This document shows, in pieces, positions 15,253-22,578 of a stretch of 37,911 bases of DNA; the first letter of the stretch is position 1, and each line of letters starts with the position of its first letter. The DNA lies in contig JAUSCZ010000026.1 of assembly GCA_030674475.1 (NCBI GenBank), positions 1 to 37,911 on the forward strand, written 5' to 3'. Source of the DNA: Candidatus Omnitrophota bacterium. Its GTDB lineage: Bacteria; Omnitrophota; Gorgyraeia; Gygaellales; UBA12090. The notes beneath the pieces are model-generated. The model was not told where the DNA came from. It was given only the letters and a program-made list of their open reading frames with translations, and did no database searches. A program made the translations under genes and the position numbers.

Positions 15253-16588
15253 ACCAGCCTATTCTAAGGATGTTAAGATAGATGTGCATTACCTGACCCG
15301 GGTGGAAGGCCACGGCAATATCGTGGTGGATGTCAAAGAGGGTAAACTGACTAAATGCGAATTCCAGGTGATTGAGTCTCCGCGTTTTTTTGAGTCAATG
15401 CTGGTGGGCCGGTCTATCTGGGAGGCCCAGCATATCACCAGCCGCATCTGCGGCATCTGCGCCTGCGGCCACAGTTTAGCCAGCATTAAGGCGGCTGAAG
15501 ACGGTTTAGGGATAAAGCCAACGGAAGAAGTAGTGATGTTGAGAAAACTGCTCTTGTATGCCGAGGTGATGGATAGCCACATCCTGCATATTTATATCCT
15601 GGTAGCGCCGGACCTTCTGGGCCTAAAGAGTATTATGCCGTTGATAAAGACCGATAAGCCGATAGTGGAGATGGCCTTAAGGATGAAGCGGATGAGCGAT
15701 TACGCCGGGGAGGTGCTTTCCGGCCGGCATATTCATCCGATTAGTTATGTTATCGGCGGGCTGACCCAGCTTCCCTCCAGAGAGGGCTTAGAAAAGCTTT
15801 ATAAGCTGATGTTGGAATCCCGCAAGGATACCGAGGATACGTTTAAGATAATCAAAAGGTTGAAATTCCCTGAATTCCAGCGTCCCACCCAGTATATGTC
15901 TTTGACTTGTGAAAACGAATACGCGCTGTATGACGGGGATTTAGTGGTTAACGGCAAATCCCGCACTAAACCCAAGCATTACAAACAACTCTTTACCGAA
16001 ACCGTGTTGGATTACTCCCGGGCCAAGATAGCTACGATTAATAATAAGCCTTACGCGGTAGGAGCGATTTCCCGGTTTAATAATAATTCCGATCAACTCA
16101 ACAAAAAGGCTAAGGCCGCGGCCAAAGAATTAGGTCTAAAAGCCCCCTGTCATAATCCCTATCTTAACACCGCTATCCAGTTAGTGGAATGGGTGCATTG
16201 CCTGGAGGAGTCAATAAGCCTGATGGAGAAGATTTTAAAAGATGGCCTGGATGAGAAAAAAATAGTTACCTCCAGCTGGCCCAAAAGAAGCGAGGCCGGG
16301 AAAATAAAATATAAGCCCAATACCGGGATTGCCTGCGTGGAGGTGCCCCGGGGTTCCTTATTCCACGAGTATTCAATTAACGACACCGGCCATATCACCC
16401 AGGCCAACTGTGTTATTCCCACCAACCAGAATATGGGAAATTTAGAAGAAGATATGCGTCAGCTGGTGCCTCAGCTTATAGGCAAGAAAACCCAGGAAGA
16501 GATCACCCTGGATTTAGAGATGCTGGCCCGCTCCTACGACCCCTGCATCTCCTGCTCCACCCACCTTTTGGATGTTAAATTCATCTAA
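15233..16588 (+). CDS. hydA: [NiFe] hydrogenase large (alpha) subunit
   Basis: A 451-residue catalytic subunit. The N-terminal nickel-binding motif SRICGICACGH is near residues 70-80 and the C-terminal motif DPCISCSTH is at about 436-444, giving the four cysteine ligands of the NiFe centre. Seven residues (LLDVKFI) follow the last histidine, a short tail that the endopeptidase encoded next would remove. LTRVEGHG near residue 22 is also conserved. I chose ATG 15233 because GGGAG sits 8 nt upstream; ATG 15212 would add seven residues. Order beta-gamma-delta-alpha matches the cytoplasmic NAD(P)-linked group 3b enzymes such as Pyrococcus sulfhydrogenase. Reading frame overlaps both neighbours. 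Confidence 0.94.
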   Translation: MTPNSNKPAYSKDVKIDVHYLTRVEGHGNIVVDVKEGKLTKCEFQVIESPRFFESMLVGRSIWEAQHITSRICGICACGHSLASIKAAEDGLGIKPTEEVVMLRKLLLYAEVMDSHILHIYILVAPDLLGLKSIMPLIKTDKPIVEMALRMKRMSDYAGEVLSGRHIHPISYVIGGLTQLPSREGLEKLYKLMLESRKDTEDTFKIIKRLKFPEFQRPTQYMSLTCENEYALYDGDLVVNGKSRTKPKHYKQLFTETVLDYSRAKIATINNKPYAVGAISRFNNNSDQLNKKAKAAAKELGLKAPCHNPYLNTAIQLVEWVHCLEESISLMEKILKDGLDEKKIVTSSWPKRSEAGKIKYKPNTGIACVEVPRGSLFHEYSINDTGHITQANCVIPTNQNMGNLEEDMRQLVPQLIGKKTQEEITLDLEMLARSYDPCISCSTHLLDVKFI

Positions 16589-17093
16589 AAGGTTTGCCGT
16601 TATCGGATTAGGCAATACCCTAAGAAAAGACGACGGAATCGGAATAATCGTTTTAGAATCCCTGCTTAAATCCCTCAAACACCCCCAGATAGATTATCTT
16701 AATTTCGGCATTGCCAGTTTTGATGTGGTTCACCGGATGGAGAAATATGAGCTTATTTTGCTTATAGACGGCATAGATGGTTCGACTGCGCTCACCACAG
16801 GCGCCGGGCTTAAGCCGGGAGAGCTGAAGATATTTGAGCTAAAAGATATAAGTTATCATTTAAAAGGACCGGCCCTTTCCACTCACGAATTTGACCTGAA
16901 AAGCCTCTTTGAGCTGTATAAAAGATTTGAGTTAAAGTCAAAAATATATGTTGCCGGAATCCAGGTCAAAGATGTTTCTTACGGCGAAGGCCTTAGCCCA
17001 GAATTAAAAATGCATCTTGATCAAATCCTCCAAGGAATCAGCCGCTATATCAATAAAGTTCTGTCAGCTTCTCAAGAATCTCCTCAAGAATAG
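16572..17093 (+). CDS. Hydrogenase maturation endopeptidase (HyaD/HycI family)
   Basis: A 173-residue protease that clips the C-terminal tail of the large subunit after nickel insertion. Family motifs are IGLGNTLRKDDGIGIIVLE (about residues 11-29), where D is a metal ligand, and LLIDGIDGS (about 63-71) with the second Asp. STHEFDLKSL near 106-115 holds the conserved His. Between GIDG and LKPGELKIF is an insertion of about nine residues (STALTTGAG) from the dispersed repeat at 16779-16798. It overlaps the alpha gene by 17 bp, which agrees with coupled synthesis. Confidence 0.9.
   Translation: MLNSSKRFAVIGLGNTLRKDDGIGIIVLESLLKSLKHPQIDYLNFGIASFDVVHRMEKYELILLIDGIDGSTALTTGAGLKPGELKIFELKDISYHLKGPALSTHEFDLKSLFELYKRFELKSKIYVAGIQVKDVSYGEGLSPELKMHLDQILQGISRYINKVLSASQESPQE
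16779..16798. repeat. Repeat remnant inside hydrogenase protease gene
   Basis: GGTTCGACTGCGCTCACCAC resembles the reverse complement of the dispersed repeat at 14481-14500 (CCTTCGACTTCGCTCAGGG type). In-frame, coding GSTALTT. Confidence 0.6.
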
Positions 17094-17102
17094 TTTTTTC
17101 TC

Positions 17103-17118
17103 AAGAAAGCGCTTTCTT
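17103..17118. other. Perfect 16-bp palindrome after hydrogenase operon
   Basis: AAGAAAGCGCTTTCTT lies 10 bp after the protease stop codon. It can form an 8-bp stem but has no loop and no following T run on the plus strand, so it may be a weak terminator or a protein site. Confidence 0.5.
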
Positions 17119-17156
17119 AAAACCCCGGCTTTACCCCTCTCCGATGGCTTTTTATG

Positions 17157-17165
17157 TGGTATACT
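17157..17165 (+). promoter_or_regulatory. Extended -10 promoter, possible leaderless start
   Basis: TGGTATACT is an extended -10 (TGn-TATACT). The next six bases lead straight to ATG 17172, so transcription would begin at or beside the start codon. No clear -35. Confidence 0.55.
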
Positions 17166-17171
17166 TTAAGC

Positions 17172-20100
17172 ATGCTTTCTAAGTTAAAAAAACTAACCTC
17201 CGTCTTGCTATGTTTCTTGCTCATTCTCCAGCAGACGAGTTTTGCTCAAACCCTGGATTTATTCCATTACTTTGCCAATCCTACCAAGCCAGCTCTCCCA
17301 AGCGATAAGTTCAGGCCATTACATCTAAGGTATCTGGGCTATGATAACCTGAATCAGGACTTTAAGCTACTCTTAGACAAGGGGGATACCACAAAGGACG
17401 ACTTAGAGAATAAGACCTACATAGAAGAAAATACCCAAACCCTGCTCAAATACTTCTTCATAGGATTAGCTCTACCCAATGAGAAGTTTTGGGTTAATCT
17501 CAGGCCGGATTCGCCCGACAATATCTTAGACCCGGATTTAGAGAAAACCGACATCGGAAGGATATTCCTGGAGGCCGATGTCCAGCTTAAGAAAGACACC
17601 GCAGGTATGACCTCGCCCCAAACTCCGGAAGGCAAGGCTTATTGGGATAAGCTGTATAAGAAAGCCGGAGAGCTATTCGGCACCGAGAACATTACCATCC
17701 CCACCATCACCCGGCCCTGGATAGTCCCCAATGAGATCATCATCCGGGAAGCCTCCGACAACGCTTATATTTACAAGGCCACCTTAAAGGTGATGTTGGA
17801 AGAAGACTATTTATCCCGCGAAGCGGGATCCCGTAATCTTTTAGATACTTTGGCGGGAAAAAACTCTCAGCCATCCGAACCAAACTACCAACCTCTAACT
17901 TCTTCCGCCGTAGGCGGATCCGCCTTCGGCGGAAACTACAACTTTTCTGACCCTAGGCTAAAGGAGCTTAATCAGTACTCTACCCAGTTAATCAAGGAAA
18001 CAATAATTCCTAAGCTTACTTATGAGGTAAATACCTCTAAGAGATACGCGCCCCTTAGGCAGGTGTATTACTCGCTTATCTTGGCCCAGTGGTTTAAAGC
18101 TCGCTATCGCTCGCAGAGGACAGAGAACAGATTACAGATTACAGAAAAAGCCAATAATTACCTCAAGCTGATTGATTCCGGCAATCTTACCAATCTTACT
18201 TCAACCCAGCCTTATGATAAGCAAAGCTATTTTAAGCAATATCAGAAGTCCTTTAAAGATGGTGAATATAATTTAACAGAACCGGTATACACCCCAATGG
18301 GTCAGAGTATCCGCCGGTATATGAGCGGGGGGATGTTCTTTGGGGAAAAAGTATCTTCGGCTATTGAGGAAGGGAAGGTACTAGCGAAAGAACGTTTCGC
18401 ATTGCCTCTTGCTAATTCTAAATACATCATCCCTGAAAGGGCGCAACGCCTTCCAGTGTTAGGACTTAGCTTAGAAGATATTATCAGGAGGTCTAGATCT
18501 TTAGATACTGCTTGTCAAGAAGCCATTCGCGGTCTCATACAGGCAAAAACATTAGGATTAGAAGAAATTATTCGTGATATTTTTATAGATACAGTTAAGC
18601 TGTTTCCGGGCAGGAGTTCGAATCATATAAATCTGCATAATCCAGACAGGAAAGAACTTCTGCGGGAGCTTTTGAGAATAACCGGTATTGAAATAGAAAT
18701 TGTGGTTAACGAGATTGCCGCCGCCAGAGCCGCCAACGGATTAATTAATGCTATGGGATTAGGGAAAGATTATGTGGTAATAAGATTTACCGGCGAAGTT
18801 GATGAAACACAGGCGAGGAAACAATTTCCGGGATTTAAGGTTGAGGCTGTCGAAAAGAACGTAAAAAACCGAATATTTGTTGAATTCTTTGATTATGGAT
18901 TAACTAAAGTAAGATCAAGGATCGACTTACAGTATTATCCCTTTAAATTTTTCGCAAACGAATCCGTATCCCAAGAAGAAAAACAACGAATAAAGAGAGA
19001 ATTAAATATAGGGCAGAGAAAAATATTTGTAATAGGATCTCCGTTTAATAGCGATTTAAAGGAATTTTCCGAGGTCTACAGTCAACTTTATAAAAAAGTG
19101 GATGTTGGGAAAAGGCCCTTGGTAATTGTTGCTCCGCGAGAAAGAAGAGATAGCATCGCATTATCTGTCTACAGTTTTTTCAGCGGGTCTAAGATAGAGG
19201 TTAGAAATAATGTTGACTCTGTTTTTCCAAATATGCAAGATGCGAATGTGCTGATTCTTAATACTTCCGGAGAATTATTGAAAGTGTATGCTATTGGTGA
19301 CGTTTGCATTGTTGGGGAGGATCGCAATATTCTTGAGCCTGCTAGCCATAGCAAAGCAGTTCTCTATTTTGGTGAGTATTGGTTTCATAATAGGAAGGCG
19401 AAAGAAATCCTTGAAGAAATGGGCGGGGCGTTAAGGTTCAACAAGGAAAACCTGGAATTGCTGGTTAATAATAGCGCGCGTAACAATGCTATGGGAAATA
19501 ATGGATTTGAAGCGATAGAGGTTTTTCAGAAAAAGATAATTCCTGACGCGGGAGCCGAAGTAGCTGTCTGGATGATTTTTGATATTTACTTTAATAAGCT
19601 TGGACGAGGGAATTTCGGCGGACTTTCCTCCTCCGGATTAGCGGCGGAATCTGCTCTTTTGGGAGAGAATCAATCTATTCCAGCAAATCCGGAGGACATA
19701 AAGAAGATGTTGAGGGACAAGAAAATAGATCCGTTTTTCTTGGATTCCCCGAATAAATTATACGGCAAGATATTTTTTACTGAAAGAGGCAAGGATTTGC
19801 TTGACGATGATGACCATAAGAAATTGTTTGATTTCTTATGGTCTAGAAACAAATTACCAAAGGAATTAAAGGCAGGCCTGAAAAAAACCTTAAAAGAAGA
19901 AATTATCAAGAATAGGGAAAAGCTTAATTCGGTGATGGGTAGTATAGTAGAGGGAAACATAAAGGATGAAGTTTTTATATTATTAAAGATGGTCTTAAAA
20001 GATGAGTTTCCCGGTGATAACAATGCTCAGGATTATTTGGATTCTATTAAAGCCTTTCAAAATAAAAAAGGCGGTATTGATTTTGCCGCCTTGCCGATTG

Positions 20101-20399
20101 TAACCCAGCAAATTAAAAGCCTCCAATCTTTGTCCGCCAGTCCTCTGTTTATAAATCCTAACTTTAACCTTGATGCCGAATGGGCCCAGATACAACAAGT
20201 CTTTAACGCCGGGATCCGGCCTTCAGTCCAGCGGCTGGTTGAGTTTAGCGTAGCGGCCGCAAGCAGCCCTGCCGAAAGCCGACGTAAAGAAGACGTTATC
20301 GGCCTGATTGCCGACCTCCTGCGCCGGGAAGAAGAGGATAAAAAGCTCACCTCTACAGACTCCGTTTTAAAAAGCCTGCTGACCGCGCTGGAGACATAG
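17172..20399 (+). CDS. Large secreted Omnitrophota-type protein with internal KdtA-like GT-B half-domain
   Basis: A 1,075-residue protein with a signal peptide at residues 1-25 (KLKKLTSVLLCFLLILQQTSFA|Q). Residues about 30-400 form a domain (FRPLHLRYLGYDNLNQDFKLLLDKGD) that I associate with large hypothetical proteins of Omnitrophota. Residues about 605-750 resemble the C-terminal half of Kdo transferase KdtA: LNIGQRKIFVIGSPF, VIVAPRERRD, ILNTSGELLKVYAIGDV and NILEPASHSKAVLYFG correspond to the KdtA STh, APRHPER, DT-GEL and NPLEP-KPVLFG elements. The usual HN before PLEP is altered, and no N-terminal acceptor domain is evident. The rest is helical and charged. Location would be periplasm or outside, unlike KdtA. 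ATG 17172 is chosen because it follows an extended -10 and starts the signal peptide; ATG 17154 would add six residues. Four repeat-derived stretches lie at 17814-17933 and 18099-18146. Confidence 0.75.
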   Translation: MLSKLKKLTSVLLCFLLILQQTSFAQTLDLFHYFANPTKPALPSDKFRPLHLRYLGYDNLNQDFKLLLDKGDTTKDDLENKTYIEENTQTLLKYFFIGLALPNEKFWVNLRPDSPDNILDPDLEKTDIGRIFLEADVQLKKDTAGMTSPQTPEGKAYWDKLYKKAGELFGTENITIPTITRPWIVPNEIIIREASDNAYIYKATLKVMLEEDYLSREAGSRNLLDTLAGKNSQPSEPNYQPLTSSAVGGSAFGGNYNFSDPRLKELNQYSTQLIKETIIPKLTYEVNTSKRYAPLRQVYYSLILAQWFKARYRSQRTENRLQITEKANNYLKLIDSGNLTNLTSTQPYDKQSYFKQYQKSFKDGEYNLTEPVYTPMGQSIRRYMSGGMFFGEKVSSAIEEGKVLAKERFALPLANSKYIIPERAQRLPVLGLSLEDIIRRSRSLDTACQEAIRGLIQAKTLGLEEIIRDIFIDTVKLFPGRSSNHINLHNPDRKELLRELLRITGIEIEIVVNEIAAARAANGLINAMGLGKDYVVIRFTGEVDETQARKQFPGFKVEAVEKNVKNRIFVEFFDYGLTKVRSRIDLQYYPFKFFANESVSQEEKQRIKRELNIGQRKIFVIGSPFNSDLKEFSEVYSQLYKKVDVGKRPLVIVAPRERRDSIALSVYSFFSGSKIEVRNNVDSVFPNMQDANVLILNTSGELLKVYAIGDVCIVGEDRNILEPASHSKAVLYFGEYWFHNRKAKEILEEMGGALRFNKENLELLVNNSARNNAMGNNGFEAIEVFQKKIIPDAGAEVAVWMIFDIYFNKLGRGNFGGLSSSGLAAESALLGENQSIPANPEDIKKMLRDKKIDPFFLDSPNKLYGKIFFTERGKDLLDDDDHKKLFDFLWSRNKLPKELKAGLKKTLKEEIIKNREKLNSVMGSIVEGNIKDEVFILLKMVLKDEFPGDNNAQDYLDSIKAFQNKKGGIDFAALPIVTQQIKSLQSLSASPLFINPNFNLDAEWAQIQQVFNAGIRPSVQRLVEFSVAAASSPAESRRKEDVIGLIADLLRREEEDKKLTSTDSVLKSLLTALET
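17814..17933. repeat. Palindromic repeats inside the large secreted protein gene
   Basis: Hairpins TCCCGC-gaa-GCGGGA (17814-17828), TCCGCCGTAGGCGGA (17904-17918) and TCCGCCTTCGGCGGA (17919-17933), the last two back to back. All keep the frame and are translated as SREAGSRN and SAVGGSAFGG. A CCGCCGTAGGCGG copy lies in non-coding DNA at 25135-25147. Confidence 0.8.
18099..18146. repeat. Low-complexity repeat inside the large secreted protein gene
   Basis: GCTCGCTATCGCTCGC (18099-18114) followed by ACAGAGAACAGATTACAGAT and TACAGAA (18120-18146) containing direct GATTACA units. In frame, coding ARYRSQRTENRLQITEK. Confidence 0.65.
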
Positions 20400-20401
20400 C
20401 A

Positions 20402-20578
20402 TCAGCAGCCCGCAATCTCTAGAAAATTTTGAAATAGCTTTCGGCCGGTTGAGGTGTATTCGTCAAGAAAGGAATTAAATTCGTTTTGGAGCTGTTTTTT
20501 ATTTAAACGCGGTAAATCAGCGTCTTCATTAAGCCATGCCTCAAATATCTCCGGCGACAGTTCAAAATGACATTTGAT
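20402..20578 (-). pseudogene. Coding-like 58-codon relic, minus strand
   Basis: On the minus strand a frame reads IKCHFELSPEIFEAWLNEDA..., then LPRLNKKQLQNEF and LDEYTSTGRKLFQNFLEIAGC before TGA at 20402-20404. The amino-acid makeup looks protein-like and it is preceded by an in-frame TGA at 20579-20581 without an ATG, GTG or TTG start. It may be the 3' remnant of a gene or a small protein with an unusual start. No family recognised. Confidence 0.35.
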
Positions 20579-20587
20579 TCAATTTAA

Positions 20588-20616
20588 TTGATTAGATGTA
20601 AATAATTTGCTATACT
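20588..20616 (+). promoter_or_regulatory. Promoter upstream of DUF3568 lipoprotein gene
   Basis: TTGATT (20588-20593), 17-bp spacer, TATACT (20611-20616). The gene has AAGGAG at 20641-20646, 13 nt before ATG 20660. Confidence 0.65.
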
Positions 20617-20659
20617 TTTTATCATAGGATTTTTTCTAAAAAGGAGCTGGATTAGACAA

Positions 20660-21034
20660 ATGCGTAAATTCACTGTTTTGATAGCTATTTGTTTTGCCTT
20701 ATCCGGATGCGCGGTGATACTTGTGGGGGCGGGAGCGGCAGGGGGATATGCTATAGGGAAAGATTATATTCAAGGCGAAACCGATAAGGATTTTAACCGG
20801 GTGTATGACTCTGCGGTAAATATCGCGGATAGTATGGGAGTAATTGAATCCCGGTTTAGTAATCCCTCCACCGGTAAGATCAAGGCCAGCGTGGAAACCA
20901 GCAGTTTAGAGATTTATGTGGAAAGGCTCACCAAAAAGACCGCTCGGCTTAAGGTAAGAAGCCGCAAGAACCTGATGCCCAATATTGAGCTGGCCCAGAA
21001 AGTCTATACCAGGATCCTGCAAAACGCTAAATGA
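20660..21034 (+). CDS. DUF3568 family lipoprotein
   Basis: A 124-residue predicted lipoprotein. Its signal sequence MRKFTVLIAICFALSGC ends in a lipobox (LSG|C at residue 17). The segment VILVGAGAAGGYAIGKDYIQGETDKDFNRVYDSAVNIADSMG matches DUF3568, a family of small outer-envelope proteins of unknown function. Mature protein is about 107 residues and likely exported. It overlaps the SNase gene (ATGA), so the two may be cotranslated. Confidence 0.75.
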   Translation: MRKFTVLIAICFALSGCAVILVGAGAAGGYAIGKDYIQGETDKDFNRVYDSAVNIADSMGVIESRFSNPSTGKIKASVETSSLEIYVERLTKKTARLKVRSRKNLMPNIELAQKVYTRILQNAK

Positions 21035-21798
21035 CTTCTTGCCGCAAAACAGCCTTATTCCTGGCTTTGGGTTTGTTTTTTTTCGGCTGCAGCGATAATT
21101 TTAGCGCCTCTAAAGAATTCCGGGTCAAGCAGGTTATTGACGGAGACACCATAGAACTGGATAACGGCCAGTCTGTGCGTTATATTGGGATTGATACCCC
21201 GGAAACCAGAAAGCGCGAGGGCGGTACCTGGGTGTATGTCGGAGAGCCGTTCGCTGAGAAGGCCAAAGATTTTAACCGCCGGCTGGTTGAAGGTAAGATT
21301 GCGCGCTTAGAGTCGGACGTCCAGAAAAAGGATAAATATGGCCGCACCTTAGCTTATTGCTTCGTAGACGATACCTTTGTTAACGCCAAAATGCTGCAGG
21401 AAGGCTTTGCCCTTCTTTATACTATACCCCCCAATGTTAAGTATATAGACCTCTTGGTTAAAGCCCAAGAGGAAGCCCGTAAAAATAACCGCGGCCTCTG
21501 GGCGGAAATCCCGATTATTCCAGTAAAAGAGGCGGGAAAATACCTTAATCAGGTGGCCGTGGTAGAAGGGAAGGTTTCTTCGGTTTACCAATCAGCCAAG
21601 GTAACCATTCTGAATTTCGGCCGCAGTGATTTTAAAGCGGTGATATTTAAGAATGATTTAGCTTCTTTTATGACCGCGGGGGTTTCCATTTCCGCTTACA
21701 AAGGCAAAACCCTAAGGATCAGCGGCAAGGTTAAGAAATATAAGGATAAGTTTGAGATTATCGCGGGCCATCCCTCAAGCATTGAAGTGATAGACTGA
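21031..21798 (+). CDS. Secreted thermonuclease-family (SNase) lipoprotein
   Basis: A 255-residue protein with a lipoprotein signal (LFLALGLFFFGC, Cys at residue 20). Residues about 35-155 are a staphylococcal-nuclease domain: the Asp in VIDGDTIEL, the Arg-containing YIGIDTPETRKRE, and KKDKYGRTLAYCF match the catalytic and calcium-binding motifs. The remaining 90 residues (YLNQVAVVEGKVSSVY...LRISGKVKKYKDKFEIIAG) look like an OB-fold nucleic-acid-binding domain. It would degrade extracytoplasmic nucleic acid, perhaps for nutrition. The second Arg/Glu catalytic pair was not positioned exactly. Confidence 0.85.
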   Translation: MTSCRKTALFLALGLFFFGCSDNFSASKEFRVKQVIDGDTIELDNGQSVRYIGIDTPETRKREGGTWVYVGEPFAEKAKDFNRRLVEGKIARLESDVQKKDKYGRTLAYCFVDDTFVNAKMLQEGFALLYTIPPNVKYIDLLVKAQEEARKNNRGLWAEIPIIPVKEAGKYLNQVAVVEGKVSSVYQSAKVTILNFGRSDFKAVIFKNDLASFMTAGVSISAYKGKTLRISGKVKKYKDKFEIIAGHPSSIEVID

Positions 21799-21801
21799 TA
21801 G

Positions 21802-21919
21802 GTAACCGGTCAGCGAATGGGGACAAGTATTCTCTCCTATTCCCTCTCCCCTTGCGGGAGAGGTTAGGTGAGGGGTACAAGGGGGAATCGCGAGTTTCTC
21901 CTGATAATTGACTGGTTAC
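21802..21919. repeat. TIR-bounded non-coding element, copy B
   Basis: Ends GTAACCGGTCA (21802-21812) and TGACTGGTTAC (21909-21919) are inverted repeats. The flanks ACTGATAG (21794-21801) and ACAGATAG (21920-21927) match at 7 of 8 bases, as expected of an 8-bp target duplication. Core hairpin: CCCTCTCCCCTTGCGGGAGA then GGTTAGGTGAGGGG. Copies A and C are at 12092 and 36619. Confidence 0.78.
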
Positions 21920-21938
21920 ACAGATAGACTGATTTTGA

Positions 21939-21966
21939 TTGACCCGATTGTAAATTATGTTATACT
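21939..21966 (+). promoter_or_regulatory. Promoter of tRNA-Phe gene
   Basis: TTGACC (21939-21944), 16-bp spacer, TATACT (21961-21966), about 44 nt before the mature tRNA. Confidence 0.7.
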
Positions 21967-22009
21967 AAACGATTATAAACGGAATTAAAAAAGTAGAATT
22001 TTTATAAAT

Positions 22010-22081
22010 GCCGAGGTAGCTCAGTGGTAGAGCGCGGCCCTGAAAAGGCCGGCGTGGGAAGTTCGATTCTTCTCCTCGGCA
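22010..22081 (+). tRNA. tRNA-Phe (anticodon GAA)
   Basis: Acceptor arms GCCGAGG and CCTCGGC, D arm GCTC...GAGC, anticodon stem CGGCC/GGCCG around loop CTGAAAA (anticodon GAA), T arm GGAAG-TTCGATT-CTTCT. CCA is not encoded. A promoter lies upstream and an intrinsic terminator follows at 22093. Confidence 0.93.
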
Positions 22082-22092
22082 TTTAATTTTTA

Positions 22093-22120
22093 AGAGGGGG
22101 TTGCATAACCCCTCTTTTTT
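22093..22120 (+). terminator. Intrinsic terminator after tRNA-Phe
   Basis: Stem AGAGGGG / CCCCTCT with a short loop (gttgcataa) followed by TTTTT. Confidence 0.85.
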
Positions 22121-22226
22121 GTTATATTTAGGCGTAACTGTTTTACTTATGAAGCAGTATGCCCTGCCTTTTCTCATCTTCTTTAGGCTTTAGCCTCCCT
22201 TGGTGGTTTTGAGTGATTTTTTTGGT

Positions 22227-22289
22227 GCCTGATATGCGGTAGCCTTCGCAAGGCTTGTTGGAAGGATTGCGCGAAGGCTTACAGCAGGC
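22227..22289. repeat. Inverted-repeat element in 22121-22377 spacer
   Basis: GCCTG...GTAGCCTTCGC (22227-22249) pairs with GCGAAGGCTTAC...CAGGC (22271-22289) around a 20-nt loop. The rest of the spacer has only a small AGGCTTTAGCCT hairpin (22181-22192) and no gene that I can support. Confidence 0.6.
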
Positions 22290-22320
22290 AAATAGCTTTA
22301 AGTGCTAGGGGATTTTTCGA

Positions 22321-22348
22321 TTGTTTCTTTGAATATCTCTGATATAAT
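22321..22348 (+). promoter_or_regulatory. Promoter of the HTH/DUF4062 pair
   Basis: TTGTTT (22321-22326), 16-bp spacer, TATAAT (22343-22348); AAAGGAG at 22366-22372 precedes ATG 22378. Confidence 0.6.
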
Positions 22349-22377
22349 ATGGTATAAAATGTAATAAAGGAGCCCTA

Positions 22378-22578
22378 ATGAAAGAATTGTCTGAAGCTTA
22401 TACCGCAGAAGATGTCGCTCAATATCTTAAACTTCATCCTTACACTGTACGCCGTCTAGCCCGCGAGAAGAAAATACCAGCATTTCGCGTCGGTGGCCAG
22501 TGGCGTTTTAGAAAAGATGAGATTGACAGATGGTCACGCTCATATTCATTTTCCGATAAGAAAGTGAATGAGAGATGA
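22378..22578 (+). CDS. Excisionase-like MerR-type helix-turn-helix protein
   Basis: A 66-residue HTH_17/excisionase-family protein: YTAEDVAQYLKLHPYTVRRLAREKKIPAFRVGGQWRF is a complete winged helix-turn-helix, followed by a charged tail. Members bind DNA as recombination directionality factors or small regulators. ATG 22378 follows AAAGGAG. It overlaps the DUF4062 gene by 4 bp (ATGA), so it probably regulates or works with that gene rather than with an integrase, none of which is seen here. Confidence 0.85.
   Translation: MKELSEAYTAEDVAQYLKLHPYTVRRLAREKKIPAFRVGGQWRFRKDEIDRWSRSYSFSDKKVNER

Noticed and set aside
17103-17118. Intrinsic terminator of the hydrogenase operon
   Set aside because: No loop and no T run on the plus strand; kept only as a palindrome.
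17172-20399. Authentic kdtA/waaA gene
   Set aside because: Signal peptide, over twice the length, missing acceptor domain and altered catalytic-region residues.
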